In this document: positions 7,083 to 16,691 of the stretch, piece by piece
Layout: each line of letters opens with the position of its first letter
How positions within the stretch are numbered: position 1 is the stretch's first letter
Assembly: GCF_022549785.1 (NCBI RefSeq)
Contig: NZ_JAKZGO010000003.1
Coordinates: 124,705-188,704, forward strand
Direction of reading: 5' to 3'
Origin: Belliella alkalica
GTDB lineage: Bacteria; Bacteroidota; Bacteroidia; Cytophagales; Cyclobacteriaceae
Length of the DNA: 64,000 bases
Made by a program: the position numbers and the translations under genes
The notes under the pieces: generated by a model
Database searches by the model: none
What the model saw: only the letters and a program-made list of their open reading frames with translations
Told to the model about the DNA's origin: nothing

Positions 7083-8150
7083 TTAGAATTTTGGACATGG
7101 AAGGACTGTATCTCTCCTTTTTGGTTTGCCTTGGTTCTGACTAGGGAAAACATAAGAGATGCTTACCTCATGTGCACCACCAGACTGAATCCCTAGGTTC
7201 GAAACTGTATAATCGAAACTATATCCCATATTCAATCCAGATAGTAAGTTGACACCAACCATCATGACAATGGCATCTCGATTGCTTTGCTGCTCTACTG
7301 GTTTGTAAGGAAGGCCTCGATACCACAGGCCAACTATAAGTGGTTCCATGTACAAATATGCTCCCACATCCAATTGCTCAAAAGGTCCTTGTCTTTTGTA
7401 GTTGACAGTAGGAACAAAATATCGCTCTTTGAACATGTGTGTGAAGTCATTTCTATATCCTCCTGAACCTAGAGGGATTTTTATACCAGCATGAACAGAT
7501 AGCTTCATAGGAAGTCTGCTACTTGGTAGAGTGTCATTTGGGATAGATTCAATAAATGACTGATTTGGCTGATTCACGTGGTGTGCAGAAGCTCCCAGCC
7601 AAAATTTTTCTGTAAAGAACAATCCTCCAAAAGATAGTGAAAGCAAATTGACTGGTTCACCCAGCCCTGCGATATCGTTTCCTGGCAGTGTCGGGCCAAA
7701 TGGGTTTGTAGGGTCTATTTGATTTGCGAAAATTAGATTTTCGAAAAAACCAATATCTCTTCTGATATAGCTAGCTTGAAAACCAGGTCTAAAATATGCA
7801 CCTTGACCGATCCTAAGCTCATAAGAATAAAGCGCTGAAATGGTAGTAGATCTCAACTCGGCGGCGCCTTCTACATCATTCATTACAAGGAAGCCTACTC
7901 CACTGTTGTAGTCATCAAGATAAGTGTCTATATATGCAGAAAATGTAGTGAATTGTGCATTCATACCTGGCCATTGATTTCTGTAGTTTGCCCCAATCCG
8001 TGTTGCTTGTTCAGCACCTGTAAAAGCAGGATTCAAATATAAAGGAGCAGCATAATATTGACTATATTGCGGGTCTTGAGCCTTAGAGCTTTGCGCAATA
8101 GAAACAAATATTACTGTAAAAAAAAGAAGGTATAGATAAGACCTAATCAA
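7083..8150 (-). CDS. PorP/SprF family type IX secretion outer-membrane protein
   Basis: 355 residues. A signal peptide (cleavage near SKA-QD) precedes the family opening DPQYSQYYAAPLYLNPAFTG, then a beta-barrel rich in aromatic strands with FFTEKFWLGASAHHVNQP. PorP/SprF proteins anchor or help secrete large T9SS clients that carry a type-B C-terminal domain. Exactly such a client is divergently encoded 83 bp away. The C-terminus (LPCPKF) is longer and Cys-containing rather than ending in a barrel aromatic. Confidence 0.9.
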   Translation of the reverse strand: MIRSYLYLLFFTVIFVSIAQSSKAQDPQYSQYYAAPLYLNPAFTGAEQATRIGANYRNQWPGMNAQFTTFSAYIDTYLDDYNSGVGFLVMNDVEGAAELRSTTISALYSYELRIGQGAYFRPGFQASYIRRDIGFFENLIFANQIDPTNPFGPTLPGNDIAGLGEPVNLLSLSFGGLFFTEKFWLGASAHHVNQPNQSFIESIPNDTLPSSRLPMKLSVHAGIKIPLGSGGYRNDFTHMFKERYFVPTVNYKRQGPFEQLDVGAYLYMEPLIVGLWYRGLPYKPVEQQSNRDAIVMMVGVNLLSGLNMGYSFDYTVSNLGIQSGGAHEVSISYVFPSQNQGKPKRRDTVLPCPKF

Positions 8151-8233
8151 GTTTTTGTTCGTTAATTTAAGATATTCAATGTAGTTGGTAAACGTTAATG
8201 ACTTAGCGTTGTTTTACTGGCATAATGTAAAAT

Positions 8234-11200
8234 ATGAAAAGCCCCTTTAAATCTATCAAGTTTATTTCAATTTTCGCACTTTTTTGTGTGTTGACTTGTG
8301 TTTTAGCTGTAAATAAAAGTTTTTCCCAGGGAGTTAATAATAACGAATGGATTTTTGGCTATTGTAATGATGATAATATAAAAAGGGTAGTTTCATTTGG
8401 TAGAGGGGCAGAGCCTTCTATTCGGGATGTTTCTGGAGCATACAATTCAAATAACTCAGCCGTAGCCGTAGATCCTATTACTGGGAATGTTATTTTTTAT
8501 ACTGATGGAGAGTTTATTTATAATGGGAACAATGATATAATGATTGGGGTTGGGAATGGTATTAATGGTAACAGTGATGGAAGACAACAAATAGCCATAA
8601 GTACTCTTGATTATGACCCCAATGGTAATAGACTATTTTATACTTTTTATGTATCCGGCAGCGGACAGCTACAATATGCTGTAGTAGATATGAATGCTCT
8701 TGGTGATGGAGGGACAGGATTGCCGCTTAATCAGCCACCATTGGGTGAAGTTATTGTTCCCAATACCTCTATCGGTCCAGCCGCAGGTGCAATCGCTGTA
8801 GTAAAGTCAGCCCAGTCTCCGTCTTATTTGATCAATTTTTCTGGTGGAAATTTGATTTCAAGAAGAATTGAAGATACGCAAGGTGATTTCACTCAAATAG
8901 ATGAGTTAAATATTCCTTTTATCCCCAAAGCCATCATCTTTAATGAAGCCACAGGTCAACTGCTACTGATTCCGGAGAATTCAAATGAGGATCTGATTTT
9001 GATAGATTATGATACCGCTACGGGAAGTTTTGGCGCTATTACTGCGATTTCCCAATCAGGTGGAGATGATGCTATTGAAGGAGCAGCTTTCAGTCCTGAT
9101 GGAGAATTTATTTATTTTTCCAAAGGCAATGAATTGCTGAGGGTTCCTACAGATGATCTTGGTGCAGAACCAGAGATAGTTCCATTGGAGAATGATATTT
9201 ATAGGATTTACGATATCAAAGTTGGACCTGATGGAAGATTGTATTATATCTATGAAGAAGAAGATGGAGGTCCACAATTCATAGGAAGATTGGATAACCC
9301 GGACGAAGAAGAATTAGAAGAACTAGAGCTTAACGAAGACCCTTTTGGTGGAGTAGATTTTTGTGGAAGGGTATTCCCCCAATTTGCACCGAATACTGAT
9401 GTTGAAGCTGAAGTGGATTTTACATGGCAACCTGAGGAGCCATGTAGCAACAACCCACTACAGCTCACAAGTTCTATTATTCCGCAGAATTATAGGCCTG
9501 TGAGTTTTGAATGGACTTTTGAGCCTGAATTGACTGACGAAGATGGAGAGCCACTTGATATTGATTACAATCAAGAGCATTTGCTTTTGCCTGCGGAGGC
9601 GACATCTGGAGAAAGCGTCACAGCCACACTTACGGTTACTTTTGCTGATGGTACGACCTCTACAACTGGCCCGAGAACTATCAACTTATCCGAAAACAAT
9701 TTGGAGGCAAACTTCTCACCTCAAGATACCACAGTTTGTGAATCTTGCTTTGACTTAATGCCCCTCTTAGAAGTTCAACAAGGTGAAGGAGGACAAGGTG
9801 GACAGGGTCCAGGTGGTCCGGGTGGTCCTGGTGTTGGTGGTCCAGGTGGTGGTAATGGGGTTTATGAATATTTTTGGTCAAACAAACGAGATGAAGGCTG
9901 GGGACCGGAAGCCCCTAATCAGATATGTGAGCCTGGATTGTATTGGGTATTAGTAAGAGAACCTCAGTCTTCCTGCTATGTATATGCTAGTATCCGCGTG
10001 AGAATGTGGGATTTGGATGATCAGAGTAATAATATTTGGTATTTTGGTGATGGCGCTGGGATTGATTTCAATGAAGACCCAGCTGGTATCTTGCCTACTC
10101 CAAGACCAGTAGATCCAAGGCATCCACAGAACATCCCCGCAGGTACAACAACAATCTCAGATGAAACTGGTCAGGTTTTGTTTTACACAGATGGGTCTAC
10201 AGTTTGGGATTTGAATGGAGATGTCATGGCAAATGGTGAAGATATCGGGGGAAGTAACCAAGCTTCTGAGGGTGTAATTGCAGTAGCTATTCCGCAAGAA
10301 GAAACCATTTTCTATCTATTTACTACATCTACAGCTGCTGATGGAAGTAGTCAGGTGAAGTTTTCCCTAGTTGATATCAAGGCTGAAAATCAAGATGGAG
10401 TGGGAAATGTTGTTACCAAAGATAATTTCTTATTCAGCCCAGCTACACAGCATTCGGCAGCTATTGCGGCTGGAGATACCACATGGGTACTTTTTCATGA
10501 ATTGGGTAATAATACATTCCGAGCTTATCCTGTTGGTACTTTAGGGATTGGGCCTCCTGTTTTTTCGTCAGTTGGTTCTACGCACGGATTTGACACTGGG
10601 GTAGGGAGCATGAAATTTAGTCCAGATGGAACCAAAGTCGCAGTGACTATTCAAGATGGTGCTTGTAGTAGGGTGGAACTTTTCGATTTTGATCAAAGTA
10701 CAGGGCGTCTGACAGAGTACGCATCAGTTGATTTGGATTGCAATGGTGATGATGTTTATGGAGTAGAGTTTTCAAATGATAGTGACAGGATTTTTGTCAC
10801 ATACACTGGTAATGGAGGGAAAGTTGAAGAGTTTATCATTCAAAGTCCGAGTTCACAAGATGAGGATGATGATTTGAGTTGTGGAGCATGTTTCGAAACA
10901 GCTACGACAAGCGCCCAAAGAGCACAGTGTATCTTAGACTCAAGAACAGATTTAGGTATCAATGGACCAATAGGTGCCATCCAAATGGGGCCAATGGGAG
11001 ATATTTATGTAGCAAGACCTGGACAGAATTTCTTAGGTACGATTCAACCTGGAGGACTTTGTGGGCCTAGTACAGGTACTACTGAAGGTTTTCAACTTTT
11101 GCCTGGTACAACTTCGAATTTAGGTCTCCCTTCTTTTGTGCAGCAGTCAGGCAGTAGTATTCCCGAGCCTGCTATCAGTGGTCCAGATCGATTATGTCTT

Positions 11201-13816
11201 GATCCTGAAAATGGCGCAGAAGGTTTGTTTGAGGGTGCAGGTGAACCAGATATTGATAGTTACTTCTGGACGATTGTTCATGAGGATGGTGAAGTAATAG
11301 AGTCAGATCTTGGTGGGCCTGGAGAAGAGAATCAAACTTTGACTTATATCTTTCAGAGACAAGGTCTGCACACAGTGACTTTAAGGGTTGATAGGTGTGG
11401 CGATCCTGAACACTATAATGAAAATAATAGCATTGAGGTGCTTGTGGTTGCACCGCCTGAGATCACCCTTGAGAATGATGTCACTCTTTGTAGTGGAACT
11501 CCTGTCACGCTAACTGCCATAGATGGTTATGATCCTGCTGATGGACTTTATGATTTCGAATGGAGAAATGCAGCTGGAATTCAGTTTGGAGATGAAAATT
11601 CCAATGAAATTACTGTAGAAGAGGAAAGTATTTATACAGTGACGGTATCATATAGAAATACCAATCAGGACGAAGAGTTTTTTGATGCTTGTCCAGCAAC
11701 AAGGTCTGTTTTTGTAGGGCCTGCGTTTGAATTTGATTTGACTCAGACTGCAGAAGAAGTTTGTTATGACGAGACCTTGGTTGTTTTTGCTCCAGACACC
11801 CCTGTGTCGGGAGAATGGTTTTTTCAACTTGACGGTTCTCCTGACAGGGTTCCATTTTCAGTAGGAGAAGCATTTGAACTTGAAATCACCCCATCAATAG
11901 ATCTGCCTGGTCCAGGTTTGTATCAGATTATTTTTGTGACTGAAGACCCAATCGTCCCTGGGTGTTTGGTTGAAAAAGTACTTCAGCTAGAAGTTTTTCC
12001 ATTGCCAAATTTTGAGATTAGAGATGAAACACCTGCTACGGATTGTGATTCGGATGACGGTTTTTTTGAGATTGAAATACTGATTGATCTATCGGAATTG
12101 GAAATTATGGAAACGGGTGAGTTGTTTGCCAATGTTCCAGCTGGAGAAGTTTTTCAATTTACTGATTTAGCGCCAGGGAATTATACGATAAGAGCTCAGA
12201 CTGCTTTTGGATGTGAATTTACACGTACTGCCACAGTTTTAAATTTAGACCCACCAGCAGAACTTATCGGTGTGAGCTTGGATAGCACAGATGAATCCTG
12301 TGGTATCAATGAAATTTTACCGGGCACTATCTCTATCGAGCTCAGTGCACCACCCACAGGTACATATTCCTACACCATCACGCGCCAAGGGGATGGGGAA
12401 GAAATTACCGGGAACTTAGATGGGCAAGTTACGCTGATCCAAGATCTTAGATTTGGAGAATATGAAGTGCAAGTGGAGGATGCTACAGGCTGTGCCATAC
12501 CTGTGGGGGAAGTGACTATCGATAGGAGATTCTTGGTTGATTTTTCAGTTCCTTCTAATGTGGTAGCATGTGAAAGCTTTGAGTTGGATATTTTGACACA
12601 GCAAAATCTAGTTTTCACCGTCACAGACCCGAATGGAAATGAAGTGATTCCAGATTCTGATGGCATTTATTTGTTGATTGATTCTGGTGAGTATATCGTC
12701 TATGGGGAAGGGCAGGATCCTGATTTTTGTCCAAGAGAAAGAAGAATCAATTTGACGGTCAACGATGCGATTGATTTTAGTTTGCTAGAATTGCCTGTGG
12801 ACTGTGTCGAGGGTTTTTCTTATGAAGCAATTCTTACAGGGACTGATCCAGCTGATGTTTTCTTTTTCTGGAGAGATGCAGCTGGAACTGTAGTCGGGAG
12901 AAGTCAGACTTTCAGACCAAGAAGTGCAGGTGACTATACACTTGATGTGCAGCCGAGGATAGGATCAAATTGCCCTACTCCTCCTGTAGCTTTTACTGTT
13001 GGAGAGTTTAATAATGAAGTTGATTATGATGTGGATGTAATTCCTTTTTGTAATGACAGGACATTTGCCTTAATTGAAATTACTGGAGATTTAAGTGGTT
13101 TGACAATAGAGTGGTATAGAGTAGTCGCTGGAATTAGTATAATTCAGTCTGAAAGTTCAAATCAATTTCGTGCAGAAGAGGAAGGGATTTATGAATTTGT
13201 AATAAGAAACGCTTTTAACTGTTTAGTTGGAAGAGAGCAGGTTTCAATTAGGCAGTCAGTTTTGGTAGCACCTGAGTTAGATGCCGAATACAAAATTTGT
13301 GAAATAGAAAATCTCACCCCTACGATCAATCCAGGGGAGTATGAAAACTACGAGTGGTATCTAATAATAGGAGAAGAAGAAACAGAACTCATGTCAACTG
13401 ATGCAACCTTTACACCTACAGTAGCTGGGAATTACAGGCTGATTGTTTTTGATGATTTGGGCTGCGAAGAAGCTGTTGATTTTGTAGTGGTAGAGGATTG
13501 TGATATCATGGTGAGAATTCCTAATGCTATGCGTCCAAATGGTCCTGTAGGTCAGAACAGTTTTGAAGTTTACGCCAGTGAATTTGTTGATGAATTTTCT
13601 GTGTTTATATACAACCGTTGGGGGGAATTGATTTTCTTTTGCGAAGAAAATAATCTTCAGCGGGATAGAGACGTTTCTACTCCATTTTGTCCCTGGGATG
13701 GAACGGTGAATGGAAAAACAGTCCCTATTGGAACATATCCTGTTGTTGTAAGGTTTAGAAGTAACAATCAAAATATCACAAGAACACTGAGAGAAGCAAT
13801 CTTGGTTATCGATTAG
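8234..13816 (+). CDS. Giant T9SS-secreted surface protein with gliding-type C-terminal domain
   Basis: 1860 residues with a signal peptide (to about residue 33). Two related propeller-like regions open with NNEWIFG.. (about 37) and NNIWYFGDG.. (about 598), each followed by a ..G.V.FYTDG motif. A Gly/Pro/Gln-rich linker lies at about 515-545. From about 970 come serial Ig/PKD-like modules with paired cysteines, acidic overall. The last about 95 residues (PNAMRPNG, then FSVFIYNRWGELIF, PWDGTVNGKTVPIGTY) are the CHU_C type-B T9SS sorting domain. It should be exported through T9SS and held on the surface with the divergent PorP/SprF partner. The ligand is unknown; adhesion or gliding is an inference. 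The start is the ATG before the signal peptide. Confidence 0.85.
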   Translation: MKSPFKSIKFISIFALFCVLTCVLAVNKSFSQGVNNNEWIFGYCNDDNIKRVVSFGRGAEPSIRDVSGAYNSNNSAVAVDPITGNVIFYTDGEFIYNGNNDIMIGVGNGINGNSDGRQQIAISTLDYDPNGNRLFYTFYVSGSGQLQYAVVDMNALGDGGTGLPLNQPPLGEVIVPNTSIGPAAGAIAVVKSAQSPSYLINFSGGNLISRRIEDTQGDFTQIDELNIPFIPKAIIFNEATGQLLLIPENSNEDLILIDYDTATGSFGAITAISQSGGDDAIEGAAFSPDGEFIYFSKGNELLRVPTDDLGAEPEIVPLENDIYRIYDIKVGPDGRLYYIYEEEDGGPQFIGRLDNPDEEELEELELNEDPFGGVDFCGRVFPQFAPNTDVEAEVDFTWQPEEPCSNNPLQLTSSIIPQNYRPVSFEWTFEPELTDEDGEPLDIDYNQEHLLLPAEATSGESVTATLTVTFADGTTSTTGPRTINLSENNLEANFSPQDTTVCESCFDLMPLLEVQQGEGGQGGQGPGGPGGPGVGGPGGGNGVYEYFWSNKRDEGWGPEAPNQICEPGLYWVLVREPQSSCYVYASIRVRMWDLDDQSNNIWYFGDGAGIDFNEDPAGILPTPRPVDPRHPQNIPAGTTTISDETGQVLFYTDGSTVWDLNGDVMANGEDIGGSNQASEGVIAVAIPQEETIFYLFTTSTAADGSSQVKFSLVDIKAENQDGVGNVVTKDNFLFSPATQHSAAIAAGDTTWVLFHELGNNTFRAYPVGTLGIGPPVFSSVGSTHGFDTGVGSMKFSPDGTKVAVTIQDGACSRVELFDFDQSTGRLTEYASVDLDCNGDDVYGVEFSNDSDRIFVTYTGNGGKVEEFIIQSPSSQDEDDDLSCGACFETATTSAQRAQCILDSRTDLGINGPIGAIQMGPMGDIYVARPGQNFLGTIQPGGLCGPSTGTTEGFQLLPGTTSNLGLPSFVQQSGSSIPEPAISGPDRLCLDPENGAEGLFEGAGEPDIDSYFWTIVHEDGEVIESDLGGPGEENQTLTYIFQRQGLHTVTLRVDRCGDPEHYNENNSIEVLVVAPPEITLENDVTLCSGTPVTLTAIDGYDPADGLYDFEWRNAAGIQFGDENSNEITVEEESIYTVTVSYRNTNQDEEFFDACPATRSVFVGPAFEFDLTQTAEEVCYDETLVVFAPDTPVSGEWFFQLDGSPDRVPFSVGEAFELEITPSIDLPGPGLYQIIFVTEDPIVPGCLVEKVLQLEVFPLPNFEIRDETPATDCDSDDGFFEIEILIDLSELEIMETGELFANVPAGEVFQFTDLAPGNYTIRAQTAFGCEFTRTATVLNLDPPAELIGVSLDSTDESCGINEILPGTISIELSAPPTGTYSYTITRQGDGEEITGNLDGQVTLIQDLRFGEYEVQVEDATGCAIPVGEVTIDRRFLVDFSVPSNVVACESFELDILTQQNLVFTVTDPNGNEVIPDSDGIYLLIDSGEYIVYGEGQDPDFCPRERRINLTVNDAIDFSLLELPVDCVEGFSYEAILTGTDPADVFFFWRDAAGTVVGRSQTFRPRSAGDYTLDVQPRIGSNCPTPPVAFTVGEFNNEVDYDVDVIPFCNDRTFALIEITGDLSGLTIEWYRVVAGISIIQSESSNQFRAEEEGIYEFVIRNAFNCLVGREQVSIRQSVLVAPELDAEYKICEIENLTPTINPGEYENYEWYLIIGEEETELMSTDATFTPTVAGNYRLIVFDDLGCEEAVDFVVVEDCDIMVRIPNAMRPNGPVGQNSFEVYASEFVDEFSVFIYNRWGELIFFCEENNLQRDRDVSTPFCPWDGTVNGKTVPIGTYPVVVRFRSNNQNITRTLREAILVID

Positions 13817-13827
13817 CTTAAATATAT

Positions 13828-14571
13828 ATGATTACATTAATTTCTCCTGCAAAAACATTAGACTTAACGAGTACGGATGTTGAAGTTTTTACAACCCCAG
13901 ATTTTCAAAAAGAGACATTTGAACTAGTGTCTATCATGAAAAAGAAAAGTACTGACGAGATAAGGAAACTGATGGGGGTCAGCGAAAATATTGCGTCTTT
14001 GAATGAAAAGAGATATAAGGAGTTCAAAAAATCTTTTGATCCTGAGAATGCAAAGCAGGCTTTATTGGCATTCAAAGGGGATGTTTACACCAAAATTGAT
14101 GTAGATAATTATTCGAAAGAAGATTTTGAGTTTGCGCAAAATCACCTCAGGATTTTGTCAGGCCTATATGGTTTGTTGAAGCCTATGGATCTAATTCAAC
14201 CCTATCGTTTGGAAATGGGGATCAAATTGGAGAATAAAAAGGGGAAAAACCTTTATGAATTTTGGAGTGATAGAATTGTAAAAGCCATCAATACTGCATC
14301 AACAGGAGAACCTATTGTGAATTTAGCTTCTCAGGAATACTTTAAGGCTGTAAATCAAGATGAATTAAAGTCCAAAGTCGTCTCGCCTGTTTTTCAAGAG
14401 TACAAAAACGGTAATTATCAAATCGTTGGTATTTTCGCCAAACAAGCTAGGGGGTTGATGACAGATTTTATCATCAAAAACAGAATCAATGACCCTGAGA
14501 AACTAAAAACTTTCAATGAGGCTGGTTACGAATTGCATGGCGATGGTTCTGAGTGGAGGTTTGTGAGGTGA
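13828..14571 (+). CDS. yaaA: Peroxide stress protein YaaA (DUF328)
   Basis: 247 residues starting MITLISPAKTLDL, the family hallmark, with YSKEDFEFAQNHLRILSGLYGLLKP and FAKQARGLM, both highly conserved. E. coli YaaA lowers free iron under hydrogen peroxide and binds DNA. It begins 11 bp after the giant surface gene with no terminator between, so it may be read from that transcript. Confidence 0.95.
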   Translation: MITLISPAKTLDLTSTDVEVFTTPDFQKETFELVSIMKKKSTDEIRKLMGVSENIASLNEKRYKEFKKSFDPENAKQALLAFKGDVYTKIDVDNYSKEDFEFAQNHLRILSGLYGLLKPMDLIQPYRLEMGIKLENKKGKNLYEFWSDRIVKAINTASTGEPIVNLASQEYFKAVNQDELKSKVVSPVFQEYKNGNYQIVGIFAKQARGLMTDFIIKNRINDPEKLKTFNEAGYELHGDGSEWRFVR

Positions 14572-14959
14572 TTTTGAGAGCAGTGTGTGGCACAGTTATC
14601 TTGTAAATGCGAAAGGAATGGTGAATTAGAAAATTAGATATACCATGGGAATATGGTGGCAATAAAGTTGAAATATGCAGGGTCGTTTACAGTGATGTGG
14701 ATGGGATTACAATTAAGAGCCTGCTGAATCCTTGATTCATTATTCGGAGTTCAAAATTCATAATTGACAAAATGCATATCCCCCAATTGCTAACGGGGCC
14801 ACCGAGAGTGCTTTAAACATCGAATGATGAAGTGCCAATTGTAAAAACAAATCTAAAATAAACAGTAAATAAAGTATCAAGTACCTTCACAACGACATAT
14901 AATTGATAGCAGGCTAATTTAATTAGAGATTCTTCTATTATCTATGTTGTCGAATTTTC
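14572..14959. other. Intergenic stretch without an intact gene
   Basis: No complete gene is seen. It contains a protein-like 37-codon open segment (14625-14735) and otherwise AT-rich sequence. The CCCC...GGGG pair at 14779-14796 has a 10-nt loop and no T-run, so I do not call it a terminator. Confidence 0.5.
14625..14735 (+). pseudogene. Possible gene remnant (37 codons, no start)
   Basis: Between two in-frame stops the bases read I-R-K-L-D-I-P-W-E-Y-G-G-N-K then VEICRVVYSDVDGITIKSLL. The composition looks like folded protein rather than random AT-rich DNA, but there is no start codon and I recognise no family. It could be the tail of a lost gene or chance. Confidence 0.2.
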
Positions 14960-14967
14960 TATATTTG
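14960..14967 (+). promoter_or_regulatory. -7 element (TATATTTG) for the ftsB-like gene
   Basis: An exact TAnnTTTG match 23 bp before the ATG. No TTTG is found about 19 bp upstream, so only the proximal element is supported. Confidence 0.45.
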
Positions 14968-14990
14968 TTAAATGATTAGCTTTTCTTAAA

Positions 14991-15281
14991 ATGGGTAAAT
15001 ACTTAAAATACACTAAGAATTTTTATTTCATATTCACAGTATTGTTTGTGCTATGGATGGTTTTCATTGACTCAAATGATATTTTTTCTCAGTTTAAGCT
15101 GAATTCCAAAGTGAAGGAATTGGAGAATCAAAAAGAGTATCTTCTCGAAAGGAAGGAAAAAATTAAGCAAGACAGGCAAGAATTGATGAGTAATAATGAA
15201 CTTCTTGAGAAGTTTGCCCGTGAAAGGTATTTGATGAAAAAGAAAACAGAAGACCTCTATGTTATTATCCAAGACAAATAA
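14991..15281 (+). CDS. FtsB/DivIC-type septum formation initiator
   Basis: 96 residues: a short basic N-terminus, one membrane helix (about 11-27), then a coiled coil (about 40-78; LENQKEYLLERKEKIKQ) and LLEKFARERYLMKKKTEDLYVI, the conserved FtsB/DivIC tail. It is a bitopic cell-division protein that works with FtsL and FtsQ (DivIB) at the septum. Its last 23 bases overlap the next gene, so the two are translationally linked. Confidence 0.85.
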   Translation: MGKYLKYTKNFYFIFTVLFVLWMVFIDSNDIFSQFKLNSKVKELENQKEYLLERKEKIKQDRQELMSNNELLEKFARERYLMKKKTEDLYVIIQDK

Positions 15282-15828
15282 AGATTTCAGTTTATTTTTA
15301 ATTGCTGCATTGTTATTTTGTTTTCATTTCGGTGCTCAAGCACAAAGGGAAATAGATCCAGAAAGTAACCCGCCTTTTAGTGAAAGATTATATTTTGGAG
15401 GTAATCTTGCAATGCAATTTGGTACAATCACATTTGTGGATGTTTCACCCTTGGTAGGAGTGATGATTACAGATAAGTTTTCTGGAGGTCTTGGTGCCAC
15501 ATATCAATATTTTGATGATCGCAGATTTTTTGGAAATTCAACTGGGAATAGAAACCTATATGGAGGACGAACATTTTTGAGATACAATGTTTTTCCAAAC
15601 ATATTTGCCCATACAGAATATGAAATGTTGAATTTTGATTTGTTCAATAGAAATACAGCTGAATACAGACGGGAGTGGGTTCCTTCATTTTTTGTTGGGG
15701 CAGGATATTTCACACCTTTCGGTAACAGGGGAGGTGCTAACTTTACATTTTTGTACAATCTTCTTCATGATAATTTAAGATCACCTTATAATGAACCTTA
15801 TGTGATTCGGGTGGGTTTTGTATTTTGA
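15259..15828 (+). CDS. Small outer-membrane beta-barrel protein, unknown function
   Basis: 189 residues. A signal peptide ends at AQA-QR (about residue 29), then come alternating strands typical of an 8-stranded barrel (FGGNLAMQFGTITFVDVSPLVG; LYGGRTFLRYN; FFVGAGYFTPFG) ending in aromatic Phe (VIRVGFVF), the usual BAM signal. The start overlaps the ftsB-like gene by 23 bp. No other start keeps the signal peptide intact. No specific family is recognised. Confidence 0.75.
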   Translation: MLLSKTNKDFSLFLIAALLFCFHFGAQAQREIDPESNPPFSERLYFGGNLAMQFGTITFVDVSPLVGVMITDKFSGGLGATYQYFDDRRFFGNSTGNRNLYGGRTFLRYNVFPNIFAHTEYEMLNFDLFNRNTAEYRREWVPSFFVGAGYFTPFGNRGGANFTFLYNLLHDNLRSPYNEPYVIRVGFVF

Positions 15829-15849
15829 TTTGACATCACTCAGACAAGT

Positions 15850-16686
15850 ATGAAAAAATTAATTGACAAAGTTTATAAATCACACCAAGATTGCCCTGAA
15901 TGCCCCTCTCCAAAGTTGATTCAGACCTTTTTTGAATCTTTATTAGGTCTGTTATTTCCAGAACATGCTTTAAATATAGTTAAGGATAAAGCAGAAATTG
16001 AGCAGAGCTTTGGAGCTTTGAAATCACAATTTTCAGATATTTTGGTCAAAAATAAACATTTACACCATGGTGATGGAGAATCATTAAGTGATAAGTTTTT
16101 TGACAACCTTTCAGAGGTGTTTGATTTGATACATCAGGATGTTGATGCTATGTTTTCAGGAGATCCTGCATCCAAATCACGAGCTGAAATTTTGAGATGT
16201 TATCCGGGATTCTATGCAATCGCAGCCTATAGGATTTCCCACGAGATGTATCTGTTGGGTATCAAAATGATTCCAAGGATCATCACGGAGTTTGCGCATA
16301 GTAGGACTGGGATTGATATTCATCCTGGAGCAAGTATAGGACATCATTTCTGTATAGATCATGGTACGGGTTTGGTAGTGGGTGAGACTACTGTAATTGG
16401 CAATTTTGTCAAATTGTATCAAGGTGTTACATTGGGAGCACTTAGTGTTCACAAGGAAGACGCAGACACCAAGCGGCATCCGACAATTGAAAACAATGTG
16501 GTTATTTATGCAGGAGCCACTATTTTGGGTGGTAACACTGTTATAGGGGAGAATTCCATCATAGGAGGCAATGTCTGGTTGACCAAATCGGTTCCAGCCA
16601 ATAGCAAGATTTATTATCAAGCAAAAATGTATAATGCTGATAATGAAATAACAGATGTTTATGTTTTTAGAAATGACTCAGAATAG
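15850..16686 (+). CDS. cysE: Serine O-acetyltransferase (CysE/EpsC type)
   Basis: 278 residues. An N-terminal helical domain (1-170) is followed by a left-handed beta-helix of hexapeptide repeats with IDHGTGLVVGETTVIGN (catalytic Asp-His) and the extended loop (VHKEDADTKRHPTIENNVVIYAGATI). It makes O-acetylserine from serine and acetyl-CoA. The gene lies 5 bp before cysM, so the two steps of cysteine synthesis form an operon. The C-terminal tail that binds cysteine synthase in enteric enzymes is not clearly conserved. Confidence 0.93.
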   Translation: MKKLIDKVYKSHQDCPECPSPKLIQTFFESLLGLLFPEHALNIVKDKAEIEQSFGALKSQFSDILVKNKHLHHGDGESLSDKFFDNLSEVFDLIHQDVDAMFSGDPASKSRAEILRCYPGFYAIAAYRISHEMYLLGIKMIPRIITEFAHSRTGIDIHPGASIGHHFCIDHGTGLVVGETTVIGNFVKLYQGVTLGALSVHKEDADTKRHPTIENNVVIYAGATILGGNTVIGENSIIGGNVWLTKSVPANSKIYYQAKMYNADNEITDVYVFRNDSE

Positions 16687-16691
16687 CTCAG

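Noticed and set aside
9780-9860. GGTGGTCC-like G-rich run as a tandem repeat or CRISPR
   Set aside because: It is in-frame coding for a Gly/Pro linker of the surface protein; units are short and unequal, with no spacers.
14779-14796. CCCC...GGGG hairpin as a terminator of yaaA
   Set aside because: Four-bp stem, 10-nt loop, no T-tract and 200 bp past the stop.
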